DNA of 64,000 nt from Paludibacteraceae bacterium. Lineage in GTDB: Bacteria > Bacteroidota > Bacteroidia > Bacteroidales > Paludibacteraceae. This document shows positions 16,801 to 25,355 of this stretch, one piece after another. The stretch lies in NCBI GenBank assembly GCA_017509715.1, contig JAFWOU010000009.1, positions 1 to 64,000 on the forward strand, written 5' to 3'. Each line of letters starts with the position of its first letter. Within the stretch, counting starts at the first letter, position 1. The translations under genes and the position numbers were made by a program. The notes beneath the pieces were generated by a model, which ran no database searches, was not told where the DNA came from, and saw only the letters and a list, made by a program, of their open reading frames with translations.

Positions 16801-17582
16801 ATATCAAATGGGATGTACAACGCATCGATACCACGCTCTGTCAGGGCAAGACGCTGCAGCTGAACGATACAGCGCTGAGCCAGACGACCGTGTATCCGAA
16901 CGATACGCTCTGGAAAAAAGGCGATACGCTGTCGCTCACGACCTACTACCTGACGATTGAGCCGCCGACGCCGCAGCAAGACACACTTGTGCTGAAGGCA
17001 GCTCAACTGCCGTACAGCTACCGCAACCAGCTGATACCCAAGGACGGTTGGGGCGACTATGACCTGACGATCCATCGTGCGGATCAGTGCGACGAGCGCT
17101 ATTTGCTGCACGTGGAGCATGACGTGGTGACCCGCTCGACCGTAGTAGATACAGCGGTATGTCTGGGCAAGACCGTTACGTTCGGCGGTGTGACCTACGA
17201 CATGGATACCGTGATTCGTGACTCGGCATGGGCCGATGCAGACACATGGGTGACGAGCGATATCACGATTCGGTTTACCGAACCGGAAACAGAATACGAC
17301 ACGATTGCGATTCCGGCTTCGTGGTTCGTGAACGGAAGATACTGGTACAACGATCTGGGCGTGACGCTATATGGATACGGCGATACGCTGATTGTGAAAA
17401 CCAAGAAAAACCAATGTACACGCTGGATACAACTGCATGTGGAGGAACGGGAGATCGGTACATTGATTGAAACTATCCCGATAGAGGAACAGACCTATAA
17501 ATACATGCGCGACGGCGTACTGTATATCCGCCGCGAAGGAAAGGATTATGACCTGATGGGTAGACCCGTAAATAGCAAATAA
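13809..17582 (+). CDS. Fused ORF: two secreted surface proteins joined without a stop codon, 1,257 aa
   Basis: The frame has a signal peptide at its start (cleavage near AQAQ). Residues about 140-555 then hold roughly eight copies of a 45-55 residue beta module ending in GCDS-x-x-T/V-L-x-L-T. Residues about 700-726 (GQVVIIRGGRKYTIFGLKI) match the C-terminal motif of the giants at 2372 and 53769. Four residues later, residues 729-748 (MKKILYIFVMLLAAIGGYAQ) are a complete second signal peptide starting a new 529-aa secreted module. That order says two genes. The ATG at 15993 overlaps a TGA in the next frame (ATGA), the usual coupling arrangement, so the first gene probably ended there before an indel. 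Whether translation yields a fusion or two proteins is open. A sequencing error is also possible. Confidence 0.8.
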   Translation: MNALKINKKILLLLPALCWLATAFTYAQAQYIALGDNVSSAPQVSDTVTADVTDGEANYFRILAENLPATVYYWPDTAFGPIPMLINVVADDTLQADMVTEGCRQGWRWELPVAGEEVTVQYLYFSAHENGATVEIRPFTCQATQSLTVEEACDSLFWNGEWRRESGDYEVHATNAAGCDSTAVLRLTIHPSYRIALPDTTVCESYVWQGGAHSDTTIYESGEYIRRFRSVYGCDSIVKQRVVVNYQSIGYDHVTAYDSYTWINGMTYKKSMNGGPTMELKNAAGCDSIVNLILTIRHLEKDTVRRTVCDTELPFVWRGQPYTESGTYSTDTILGPEQNKIYYDTVHTMVLTVCPSYAADTVVTLCAASYTWRGTTYTESGNYPYNGKTQALCDSIVTLRLTLYQPTQGDTTAAACAAFDWRGQHLTKSGDYTHTLVGANVHGCDSIITLHLTIYQPTEGDTTATACVAFDWYGEHLTQSGNYTHTLQGANAHGCDSTVTLHLTIHQPTVGEEWQEAVGKYIWHGTTYTESGDYTYETKNVAGCDSTATLHLVVLPMPERDTIVEYYCPKSGITEHIDDSGDPIISYMAYQYERPTADMYMDGVVSGETNSGANVDLERVWSNLDAHYVAPLTPVDQINWRYMPRNGQYQTITAQPGPQWFATGTLSMDVIFRCGYRYYGSFTVGNMTEGVEETAGEEQPVKRIENGQVVIIRGGRKYTIFGLKIGEFMKKILYIFVMLLAAIGGYAQEQAPQANCFGWLPGYPAHYCTCRNASTQFSYPMQVQVADTMWFYASVDDMKQGLSAYWFADCSISFEVYAFCSSKTPTIAMTVGANQMREMDVAYINQKLDEMGDMAELMSQVLTPRVKVYPNGGTGTVYCYPYDQGPVSTCQETLPIIPRMTYVCDQPTEVYELHPDRIATNGQGFIRWKQKKNFAGTIRLTDGACDGPEIGQMTLTDSTRVMMLNADSMLAAKQAGRSVFIHVTHPADYVGRIYYHNNIKWDVQRIDTTLCQGKTLQLNDTALSQTTVYPNDTLWKKGDTLSLTTYYLTIEPPTPQQDTLVLKAAQLPYSYRNQLIPKDGWGDYDLTIHRADQCDERYLLHVEHDVVTRSTVVDTAVCLGKTVTFGGVTYDMDTVIRDSAWADADTWVTSDITIRFTEPETEYDTIAIPASWFVNGRYWYNDLGVTLYGYGDTLIVKTKKNQCTRWIQLHVEEREIGTLIETIPIEEQTYKYMRDGVLYIRREGKDYDLMGRPVNSK
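15993..17582 (+). other. Second module of the fused ORF, a likely independent secreted protein of 529 aa
   Basis: The in-frame ATG at 15993 starts a canonical signal peptide ending near GGYAQ. The mature part has cysteine-bearing beta modules and ends with the Arg/Tyr/Gly tail motif in weak form (DGVLYIRREGKDYDLMGRPV). Translation could start here directly. Confidence 0.65.
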
Positions 17583-17647
17583 TCAAACCACTAAATATGG
17601 AAATATACAAATACAAACTAAATTAACTAAATTTTTATTACAACTCT

Positions 17648-20600
17648 ATGAAGAAGTTTCTAACATTTGTGGTCGCGTTGGCGATGGTCATCCCTACGAT
17701 GGCTATTGGCCGAAACGACGGCTCCACCAAAGCCAATGCAATTGACTTTGACTGGGAAGCCCCGATGACGCACACCAGTGGTACGAAATGGTATCGCGTA
17801 GATCTGGCCCCCTTGTATGAAGAGGAGACGCCAGCGTTGAATCTGTTCTTGGCTAACAAGGATGCATTTAACGACACTCACACGAGTTTGAAGGCTACCG
17901 TTGCCGGGCAGACGGATGAGAAATCATTCACGATCCATCCCAAGCAGCAGCGCGTTTGGTCTGCTAACGCTACGATGTTGGTTCGCCTGAAGCAGAAGGA
18001 GATCTACCTGACGCTGACATCGGACGGAACAGTCATGATGAGTGCCCGTGTCTTCGAAGCTGAGGATTTGGATGAGACATGTACGGATGCGCTCAGCTTC
18101 AGCTGGACCACGGGTATTACCAAGCCTGCCGGTGTGCCGGTGTGGTACAAGGTAAACATCAAGGAAGCCAAGGCTAACACGGCTCAAGACGTGTGTGTCG
18201 TTGTGACAAACAATGGTACGAAGCCGCTTACCCTGCAGGCAGGTCAGTCGCTCGACTGTCCGTCCAGCGGTGTGACCACTCGTACTATCGAACTGGGAGC
18301 AGGACAAACCCTGCGTGACACTATTCCGAACAGCATGCTTAACGGCGTGGCTTTCGACGAACTGTATGTCAGACTGGAGAACGATCAGCCAATCACGGTG
18401 ACGGCCGAGTATGCTAACCGTCCGCTGATTCCGGTGATGCCGTCGGATCCGATGGGTGTCGTCTACACCGAGAAGGTCGTGCCGGATACATCCCTGCACA
18501 CGTCGGATGTAACGACCTTGCTGGCCGGCCAGACGTACTACCTGAAGTATGACGTAGCGAAGCTGAATGCGCTGAAGAAGTATGAGCCGGAGTTCACGTT
18601 CCGCAATATCGGTTCGGCAGAGGCTACGATTGATCGCAAGATGGCCTTTGAAGTGCCGGCCTATTCCGCACAGGGCAATACCCTCGTGCTGGAAGGCGGT
18701 GAAGAGTCGATTGAGGTGCTCACGAAGAACACCCTGATCGGTTTGGACGCAAGCTATATCTACGTGAAGATCACTCCGGATCAGGATATCCAGTTGGTAA
18801 GCCGCTTCAAGCATCTGCGTGAGGGTAAGGCATGTAAGACGAACATCGACTTTGACTGGGTGAACGGTCATACGCAGAGCGCAAGCACCAAACTATGGTA
18901 TGCTGTGGACGTAGCGGATGCACGTGATAACATCGAGGATATCGTGGTACATCTGCAGAACCTGGGCAGCAAGAAGGCTTCGCTGGATGCATCGGTTGCA
19001 TTCTCTTGTCCGTATATCGACGTACAGGAGATGCACCACAGTATTGCTGCCGGTGCCACCGAGGTACGTACCCTGGGCTACTCGACGTATGCCATGATGA
19101 CGGATACGATCTGGATCGGCGTGGAGACCAACCAGGACATTAAGTTCTGGGCTACCACCAAGCCGGCTAAGACCAATGAGCCGGACGAAGCCTGCTTGAA
19201 CGCTGTAACGTTCGACTGGGAGCAAGGCGTGATGCAGCAAGCCGGCGATACCGTATGGTACAAGATCTCGATGGACGAGGTACGTGAGAAATCCGCTAAG
19301 TTCCCGACCGTCTTTGTACAGAACCTGAGCAGCACTGAGGCTGCGAAGATCACGGCTGAACTGTCGCTGGAGTGCCCGGATTCGATTGCTAACCAGAAGC
19401 GCTCGAAGACCCTGGCTGCCAACGAGTCGTACAGCAAGCAGCTGTCGCGTAACCTGTTTGAGAACATCGTGCAGGATACGATCTACCTGAAGGTGATCAC
19501 CACGCAGGATATCTCGCTGCAGATCCGTCTGACCGAAGAGGCTGAGGGTGCAAGTTGCTCGTCGGCTATCCCGTTCAACTGGGTATCCGGTAACACGCAG
19601 GCTGCGAATGCCAACCTCTGGTACTCGGTCGATATGCGCGAGATCATGAAGAACGGTAACGATATCCGCCTGCATGTGGAGAACAAGGACAATGCAGAGT
19701 GCAAGGGTGTAGCCCAGATTCTGTATGAGTGTCCGACCAACGAGGCGCCGTCGAGCCAGAACTTCAAGCTTGGCAAGTATGGTACGCAGAGCATCACGGT
19801 GCAGAACAGCGCATTTGAGATGCTGGAGGATAGTTCGGTATATGTCAACGTACAGGGAACGACTTCGCTTCGTTTCTGGGTGGAGATTCTGCCGCTTAAG
19901 TCGTTTGACACTATTTATGCCGATGGCTTGACGCTGATTCCGCTGCAGTGGGATACGCTCTATACCCAGACGGTAGATACCGCATGGTATATCATTCCGA
20001 AGTCGGAGATTGACAAGGTGCGCAACCTGGATGAGAAAGTGAAGCCGGTGGCTCACCTGATCAACCTGGGCGCTGCCAACACCATCAAGGGTGAGGCTGC
20101 GTTTGCCTTCCCGATCGGAAAGAAGATGATGACTAAGAGTCAGTCACTCAAGGCAGGTCAGCACTATACGGATACCGTTCCGGCCGGTACGTTTGACCAG
20201 TTCCTGAAGAAAGACTCGATCATCCTGCGCGTGACCCGTCCTACGGGTTCGGCCGACTTCCAATTCCGCGCCGAGCTGGTGAAGGCCTTCAATGGTAACA
20301 CCCGTAACGACGCACTGCCTATCCGCATGGGCGAGCAGTATACGCAGGGACCGAATACCGAGATGTGGTACAAGATCAACACGGCTGACTGGAAGAAAGA
20401 CAAGACGCTGTTTAACAAGCGACTGTTCGTTCAGACCAAGAATGCCGGAAAGGGCGATGCCGAAGTGACGGTATCGGCTTATGAGGGTCTGCTCTCGGAA
20501 GTAGATATTCTGGAGGACTACGGACTGAGTGATTATCGTAAACGTACGATAAAGAAAGGTGAGAACCGCTCGCATGATATTCCTGCACAGGCAGTATATG

Positions 20601-23600
20601 GATTGGGCGACGTGGAGATGTACGTGAAGGTTCGCACCACCGATTCGCTGGTATTCCTGTCGAAGTTTGACGGTACGTATGCGCCGCAGGCTGTGGATCC
20701 GAAGCAAGCTGAGGCTAAACTGTTGGCTCCGAATGTAGAGTACGTTGTGCCGGGTGATAACCAAGAGCATTGGTATATGGTTTGTCTGCCGTATATGCAG
20801 AATAACTACATCTATACGGATGGTGCCACACTGGAATACGAACTGAACGGCAAGGCCACGATAGAGGCTACGGCTACGTTCCAAGATCAGATGGACTGCA
20901 AGATGCCTGTTCGTAAACGTACGATCAATAAGAGCGGTGGCTACCACAAGGGTTCGAAACCGGTTCGTGAGTTGATTGAGAAAGCTATTAAGAAAGCCGG
21001 GCAAACCTTCGACTTCTCGGGTACGGATCCTGAGTTTATGGATAGCTTGCTCCACCGCTACATCACCAAGGATTCTGTAACGGCTTATGTTCGCATCAAG
21101 ACGGATAAGGACCTGAAGGTGAAACTGAATCTGGTGCAGATCACGGGTGATCAGTGTACCAACCCGATGGCCTTTGACTGGGAGCACGGTAACGTGAATC
21201 CGGCCGGCGCTGATTCGTGGTATCACGTTAAGCTCGACTCGCTGATCGTTCCGGGTACATGCGACCTGCGTCTGCATGTGGATAACTGGGGTACGACCGA
21301 CGACAATATCGGTGCAGACCTCTACTTCGACTGCAACGATCCGGCTACAGTAAGCAAGACCTACACGCTGGGTGCTAACGGCAAGGACTCGCTGGATATC
21401 GACCGCGACTTCCTGCAGCAGCTCGGCTGGGCCGACATGATCATCAACTATACTTCGGGTCAGGCTTCGCACATCTGGGCAGAACTGATCCCGAACAAGC
21501 CGCGTGAGTGCGACTACGATACCATCACGGCCTATGTATGTCTGGGCGGTTCGTTCACCGATACGATCAAGGGCAATGTATACGATCCGGTGGATAACTA
21601 CATGACATGGAACGACACCGTAGCATGGCAAGACGGCGTGACGATGCGTGACTCCGTAACGACGTTCTTCATCCATACGGTCACCGCTCCTGCGGTAATC
21701 ACCGTTGACTCGATGAAGAAACTGGATGCTGCTCCGCTGCTCGTTCAGGGTATGCAGCTGTATGTAGATGCATCGAATGCTGCCCTGATGACGTACTATC
21801 AGAATATCGGTCTCGCGGAAGATACCGTCATTACGGTAGATACCGTATACTGGGCTAAGCCGGTTTACAAGGCTAACGGCGACCTGGATATCAAGAAAGA
21901 GGATCCGCTGGATCTGACGTCGTTCTACACCAAGAACGATACGCAGGATACGCTGCTGCTCGTCATCAAGGGCGGTTGCGAGACTGTGCTGCGTCAGGAT
22001 GTGGTATTCCCGATCCAGGATTACAAGTACGCTACGAAGAACGACACCATCTGTCCGCCGGTTCCGGCTCAGAACCCGGATACGATAGCATGGCAGGTGC
22101 TCGTAGCTGATACGCTGGGACGTGATCGTCAGATAGATACGATCGTGACCTACGTTGCCCGCACGCTTCCGACGCTCTATACCGAGACGCAGCTGCTGGC
22201 TAAGCCGATCGTAGCAAACGGTGCGGCTATTGACACCACCTTCACGCTCCGCTCGCTCAAGCAGCAGTTTGAGGACGATGCTGACGAACTGACGATGAAG
22301 GTAACGGATGCTAAGTGGCAAGTGCTGGACGGCGCAACATGGCAGGATATGCCGTACACCGTATCGACGAGTGCTACCAGTCTGGCTATGCGCTACGTGA
22401 TCACTACCGAGTGCGGCGACGTACTGAATAGCGATAATATCAACTATACGCTCGCAGGAACGTGTGAGCATGATACGGTATTCATGACCACACCGGTTGT
22501 CAGCTGCGGTACGTACCACTGGACTATGGATGATCAGGATTATACCATCAGCGGTAAGTACTACTACGACGACGGACCGCTCACACCGGGTTCGGCATGC
22601 AACCAGTACTATGAGCTCAACCTGATCATCAACCAGCCGGGTGATGGTGAGGAGTACAAGACCATCTGTGATACCGAATTACCGTATATGTGGAAGGGCG
22701 TTGCACGCCTGACTGCCGGTGACCATCAATTTGATACCTTGACCGTTGCCGGTTGTGACTCGACAGTTACGCTCCACTTGACCGTATTGAGCTCTACTAC
22801 GGGCGTTGTCAATAAGACGATCTGCGACTCCGAGTTGCCTTACACCTGGAAGGGCATCGTTTGTCCGGCCGCTAACACCTATACGTTCGACACCCTGAAC
22901 GTAGCCGGTTGCGACTCGACGATCACGCTCAACCTGACTGTATTGAGTTCGACTACGGGCGTTGTCAATAAGACGATCTGCGACTCCGAGTTGCCTTACA
23001 CCTGGAAGGGCATCGTTTGTCCGGCCGCTAACACCTATACGTTCGACACCCTGAACGTAGCCGGTTGCGACTCGACAATCACGCTCAACCTGACTGTATT
23101 GAGTTCGACTACGGGCGACGAGTATGTATCGATTTGTGATAACGAGTTGCCTTACACCTGGAAGGGCATCAATTGTCCGGCCGCCGGAACCTACACGTTC
23201 GACACCCTGAACGTAGCCGGTTGCGACTCGACAATCACGCTGCACCTGACCGTTAATCCGACCTATACGATTCCAGAGACTGTGACCAAATGTAACTTGT
23301 ACACCTGGCGTGGTGTGACATATACTACCTCGGGTATTTATTATGACTCACTGACCACGGTAGCAGGTTGCGACTCTGTCTATGTGCTGGATTTGACCAT
23401 CAACGTGCCGTATCAGTCCTCGCTCAGCTTGGTTCATAAGTTCGGCGATCGTCTGATCATGATTGACCGTAACGAGATCAACGCTATGCCGGGATGGTAC
23501 CTCGACTCGCTCGATATCGAGCATCCGGAGTACGTGACCTGGTATGAGATTGATCCGGCCGGCAACGAGCGCGTCTGCGGTACGGGCTACTACTACAACC

Positions 23601-23962
23601 TGGCAAGCGGTGAACCGCTGCCGACGGGCTACACCTACTATGCAGTAGTGAATATCCCGGGTTCGGGTGTAAGTTGTGGCGCACAAGGTACGACCGTTCA
23701 GTACACCATTCCTACCCATGCAGCCGCTCCGGCACTGGTGCCGACGCTGGCACGTCCGGGTGAGAACATCCGCGTGATCAACCTGGATCCGGAGACGGAG
23801 ACGACGGTTCGTATCTACACGGCTGAGGGTGTGCTCATGGGTACGTACACCGTACAGGGTGAGTCGACCTACACGATCACGGCTGCTCGCGAGAACGGCT
23901 TCTACCTGGTAGAACTCGTTAACGACAGCATGAAATCAACCTTACGTTACATCGTTAAATAA
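17648..23962 (+). CDS. T9SS-type surface repeat protein, 2,104 aa
   Basis: After a signal peptide (MKKFLTFVVALAMVIPTMA), residues about 25-1290 contain some ten copies of a roughly 110-residue module. They are recognisable by an FDW or similar hydrophobic start, a G-x-x-Q/P-A stretch and a WY-x-V pair (for example AVTFDWEQGVMQQAGDTVWY). Residues about 1666-1870 hold four 52-residue modules with CDSELPYTWKG and AGCDSTITLNLTV, encoded by nearly identical DNA. The last ~75 residues (VRIYTAEGVLMGTYTV ... GFYLVELVNDS, ending in IVK) match the pattern of a type A T9SS C-terminal sorting domain, so the protein is probably exported by T9SS and anchored on the surface. It follows the fused ORF by 65 bp with no clear promoter between, and precedes the barrel gene by 17 bp, suggesting one operon. 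The ligand is unknown. Confidence 0.85.
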   Translation: MKKFLTFVVALAMVIPTMAIGRNDGSTKANAIDFDWEAPMTHTSGTKWYRVDLAPLYEEETPALNLFLANKDAFNDTHTSLKATVAGQTDEKSFTIHPKQQRVWSANATMLVRLKQKEIYLTLTSDGTVMMSARVFEAEDLDETCTDALSFSWTTGITKPAGVPVWYKVNIKEAKANTAQDVCVVVTNNGTKPLTLQAGQSLDCPSSGVTTRTIELGAGQTLRDTIPNSMLNGVAFDELYVRLENDQPITVTAEYANRPLIPVMPSDPMGVVYTEKVVPDTSLHTSDVTTLLAGQTYYLKYDVAKLNALKKYEPEFTFRNIGSAEATIDRKMAFEVPAYSAQGNTLVLEGGEESIEVLTKNTLIGLDASYIYVKITPDQDIQLVSRFKHLREGKACKTNIDFDWVNGHTQSASTKLWYAVDVADARDNIEDIVVHLQNLGSKKASLDASVAFSCPYIDVQEMHHSIAAGATEVRTLGYSTYAMMTDTIWIGVETNQDIKFWATTKPAKTNEPDEACLNAVTFDWEQGVMQQAGDTVWYKISMDEVREKSAKFPTVFVQNLSSTEAAKITAELSLECPDSIANQKRSKTLAANESYSKQLSRNLFENIVQDTIYLKVITTQDISLQIRLTEEAEGASCSSAIPFNWVSGNTQAANANLWYSVDMREIMKNGNDIRLHVENKDNAECKGVAQILYECPTNEAPSSQNFKLGKYGTQSITVQNSAFEMLEDSSVYVNVQGTTSLRFWVEILPLKSFDTIYADGLTLIPLQWDTLYTQTVDTAWYIIPKSEIDKVRNLDEKVKPVAHLINLGAANTIKGEAAFAFPIGKKMMTKSQSLKAGQHYTDTVPAGTFDQFLKKDSIILRVTRPTGSADFQFRAELVKAFNGNTRNDALPIRMGEQYTQGPNTEMWYKINTADWKKDKTLFNKRLFVQTKNAGKGDAEVTVSAYEGLLSEVDILEDYGLSDYRKRTIKKGENRSHDIPAQAVYGLGDVEMYVKVRTTDSLVFLSKFDGTYAPQAVDPKQAEAKLLAPNVEYVVPGDNQEHWYMVCLPYMQNNYIYTDGATLEYELNGKATIEATATFQDQMDCKMPVRKRTINKSGGYHKGSKPVRELIEKAIKKAGQTFDFSGTDPEFMDSLLHRYITKDSVTAYVRIKTDKDLKVKLNLVQITGDQCTNPMAFDWEHGNVNPAGADSWYHVKLDSLIVPGTCDLRLHVDNWGTTDDNIGADLYFDCNDPATVSKTYTLGANGKDSLDIDRDFLQQLGWADMIINYTSGQASHIWAELIPNKPRECDYDTITAYVCLGGSFTDTIKGNVYDPVDNYMTWNDTVAWQDGVTMRDSVTTFFIHTVTAPAVITVDSMKKLDAAPLLVQGMQLYVDASNAALMTYYQNIGLAEDTVITVDTVYWAKPVYKANGDLDIKKEDPLDLTSFYTKNDTQDTLLLVIKGGCETVLRQDVVFPIQDYKYATKNDTICPPVPAQNPDTIAWQVLVADTLGRDRQIDTIVTYVARTLPTLYTETQLLAKPIVANGAAIDTTFTLRSLKQQFEDDADELTMKVTDAKWQVLDGATWQDMPYTVSTSATSLAMRYVITTECGDVLNSDNINYTLAGTCEHDTVFMTTPVVSCGTYHWTMDDQDYTISGKYYYDDGPLTPGSACNQYYELNLIINQPGDGEEYKTICDTELPYMWKGVARLTAGDHQFDTLTVAGCDSTVTLHLTVLSSTTGVVNKTICDSELPYTWKGIVCPAANTYTFDTLNVAGCDSTITLNLTVLSSTTGVVNKTICDSELPYTWKGIVCPAANTYTFDTLNVAGCDSTITLNLTVLSSTTGDEYVSICDNELPYTWKGINCPAAGTYTFDTLNVAGCDSTITLHLTVNPTYTIPETVTKCNLYTWRGVTYTTSGIYYDSLTTVAGCDSVYVLDLTINVPYQSSLSLVHKFGDRLIMIDRNEINAMPGWYLDSLDIEHPEYVTWYEIDPAGNERVCGTGYYYNLASGEPLPTGYTYYAVVNIPGSGVSCGAQGTTVQYTIPTHAAAPALVPTLARPGENIRVINLDPETETTVRIYTAEGVLMGTYTVQGESTYTITAARENGFYLVELVNDSMKSTLRYIVK
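22645..23260 (+). repeat. Tandem 156-bp repeats coding for 52-residue GCDS modules
   Basis: The period is 156 bp (52 codons). Copies at 22801-22956 and 22957-23112 differ at a single base. The flanking copies before and after are more diverged. The near identity points to a recent duplication and a site prone to copy-number change by recombination. Confidence 0.9.
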
Positions 23963-23966
23963 GAAT

Positions 23967-23973
23967 AGGAGGT
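23967..23973 (+). promoter_or_regulatory. Consensus Shine-Dalgarno site
   Basis: AGGAGGT ends 6 bp before the ATG at 23980. I see no comparable site at the other starts, which have A-rich upstream regions, as expected in Bacteroidota. It could raise or couple translation of the barrel protein after the 2,104-aa gene. Confidence 0.7.
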
Positions 23974-23979
23974 AGCACT

Positions 23980-25350
23980 ATGAAGACTATAAAATCAATT
24001 CTAATTGCAGCCACCTTGATATGCGCAACTGCCGTGTCGACTATGTCGGCACAGCAGGCTGCGCCTGCTCAGAAACATGAGTTCAAAGTGGCCATAGGCG
24101 ACTCCGTGATGATCAAGCGCGAGTGCCAGAAGTACCTCACCGGTGAGAAACCTTCTGTTTGGGTATGGGACAAGGTACATACTGTTCGTCAGTTGGGTAC
24201 CAAGCGTTTCCCGGACGGTGTTCTGCTGATGAATATCTACTCTTGGATGTGCGAGGACTGCTTGATCCCGGTCAACGGTCGTGCACAAGAGGCTGAGGAG
24301 CAGGCGCAGGAGGAGCAGGCTGAGGACAAGGCTGCTTTTGAGCAGGCACAGCGTGAGAAAGCGCTGCGTGAGGCTGCTGAGAAGGCGGCTGCAGAGGCTG
24401 AAGCCACTGCCGAAGAGCAAAAAGCCAAAGAGAAAGCTGAGAAAGAGGAGAAAGCTGCTGCTGAGAAAGCTCGCAAGGACTCTATCAAGCAGGAGAAAGC
24501 CGACTCGATTGAGGCTGAGAAGAAGTTTAAGCACAACTACGACCGCTTCACGATCGGTCTGCGTGGCGGTGCTTCGGCACTGATGCACCATGCCGAGAAG
24601 GGCAACTGGACCTGCGGCGGTGACGTGGTACTGGATCTGCAGTATGCGCACTACTGGACCGACGACACCCGTCCGGTGGACCTGGGATTGATCGTAGGTC
24701 TGGGTATCGGTTACGAGCAGAGTGGCCTGAAGACCAACGACAGTACGGCCTTCACCAAGGCTAACGTGAACTACACCGTAGTGGCTAAGGACATCAAGGA
24801 GACGGACCATCAGCTCCAACTGGAGGTACCGCTGATGTTCAGCTTGATCCACGACAACGGCTTGTTCTTCAACGTCGGTCCGAAGTTCATGATCCCGCTC
24901 TATACCCCGTATAAGCAGACCGTGAACACGCAGGATACGCACATCACGGCATACTTCCCCGAGACGGGTATTACTATCCAGAACAACCCTGTAACCGGTC
25001 AGTATACCGGTCAGCAACCGACGGAGAAGAACGGTATTCAGTTCAATATCAACGTGATGCTGACGGCTGAGATCGGCTATGAGTGGCTCCTGAAGTCGGG
25101 TAACTCGATCGGCTTGGGTGCATATGCTAACTACAGCGTATTCAATACGTTCAAGAACACCACCAATTCGGAAGGTCTGTTCAACCTGACGGCTCCGACC
25201 GATACGGACAAGGCTCACCTGGATGTATTGTCGGCTACGCACGCATATGCTGATAAGCTCGGCTACTTTGATGCAGGTATCAAGTTAGCTTACCACTTCA
25301 ACTTCCCCAAGAAGCAGTACAAAGAGTATAAAGCTAATAAACTTTTCTAA
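23980..25350 (+). CDS. Outer-membrane beta-barrel protein with a coiled-coil domain, 456 aa
   Basis: The protein has a signal peptide (cleavage near MSAQ). Residues about 30-105 form a small N-terminal domain, followed by a strongly helical Ala/Glu/Lys-rich coiled coil at about 106-185. Residues about 190-456 consist of alternating amphipathic strands (RFTIGLRGGASALMH, LGLIVGLGIGYEQ, FDAGIKLAYHF) typical of an outer-membrane barrel of the OprF/porin-like type. The coiled coil may span the periplasm or pack against the cell wall. It is the third gene of an apparent operon with the two surface-protein genes upstream and lies 5 bp before tsaB. A role in supporting those surface proteins is inference. 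The family is not recognised beyond the barrel. Confidence 0.8.
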   Translation: MKTIKSILIAATLICATAVSTMSAQQAAPAQKHEFKVAIGDSVMIKRECQKYLTGEKPSVWVWDKVHTVRQLGTKRFPDGVLLMNIYSWMCEDCLIPVNGRAQEAEEQAQEEQAEDKAAFEQAQREKALREAAEKAAAEAEATAEEQKAKEKAEKEEKAAAEKARKDSIKQEKADSIEAEKKFKHNYDRFTIGLRGGASALMHHAEKGNWTCGGDVVLDLQYAHYWTDDTRPVDLGLIVGLGIGYEQSGLKTNDSTAFTKANVNYTVVAKDIKETDHQLQLEVPLMFSLIHDNGLFFNVGPKFMIPLYTPYKQTVNTQDTHITAYFPETGITIQNNPVTGQYTGQQPTEKNGIQFNINVMLTAEIGYEWLLKSGNSIGLGAYANYSVFNTFKNTTNSEGLFNLTAPTDTDKAHLDVLSATHAYADKLGYFDAGIKLAYHFNFPKKQYKEYKANKLF

Positions 25351-25355
25351 GCCGC

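Noticed and set aside
13809..17582. Programmed frameshift at the ATGA overlap
   Set aside because: The frame is already open through the junction, so no shift is needed to make the fusion, and I see no clear slippery site with a downstream structure.
20144..22519. Long open frame (791 codons) on the minus strand opposite the 2,104-aa gene
   Set aside because: It lies wholly opposite a gene with clear repeats and signal peptide; low use of codons whose complements are stops leaves long antisense frames. Its product is low-complexity Arg/His/Ile-rich with no known motif.
22645..23260. Regular 156-bp repeats considered as a CRISPR array
   Set aside because: They are in frame, have no unique spacers and code for a beta module; no cas gene is present.
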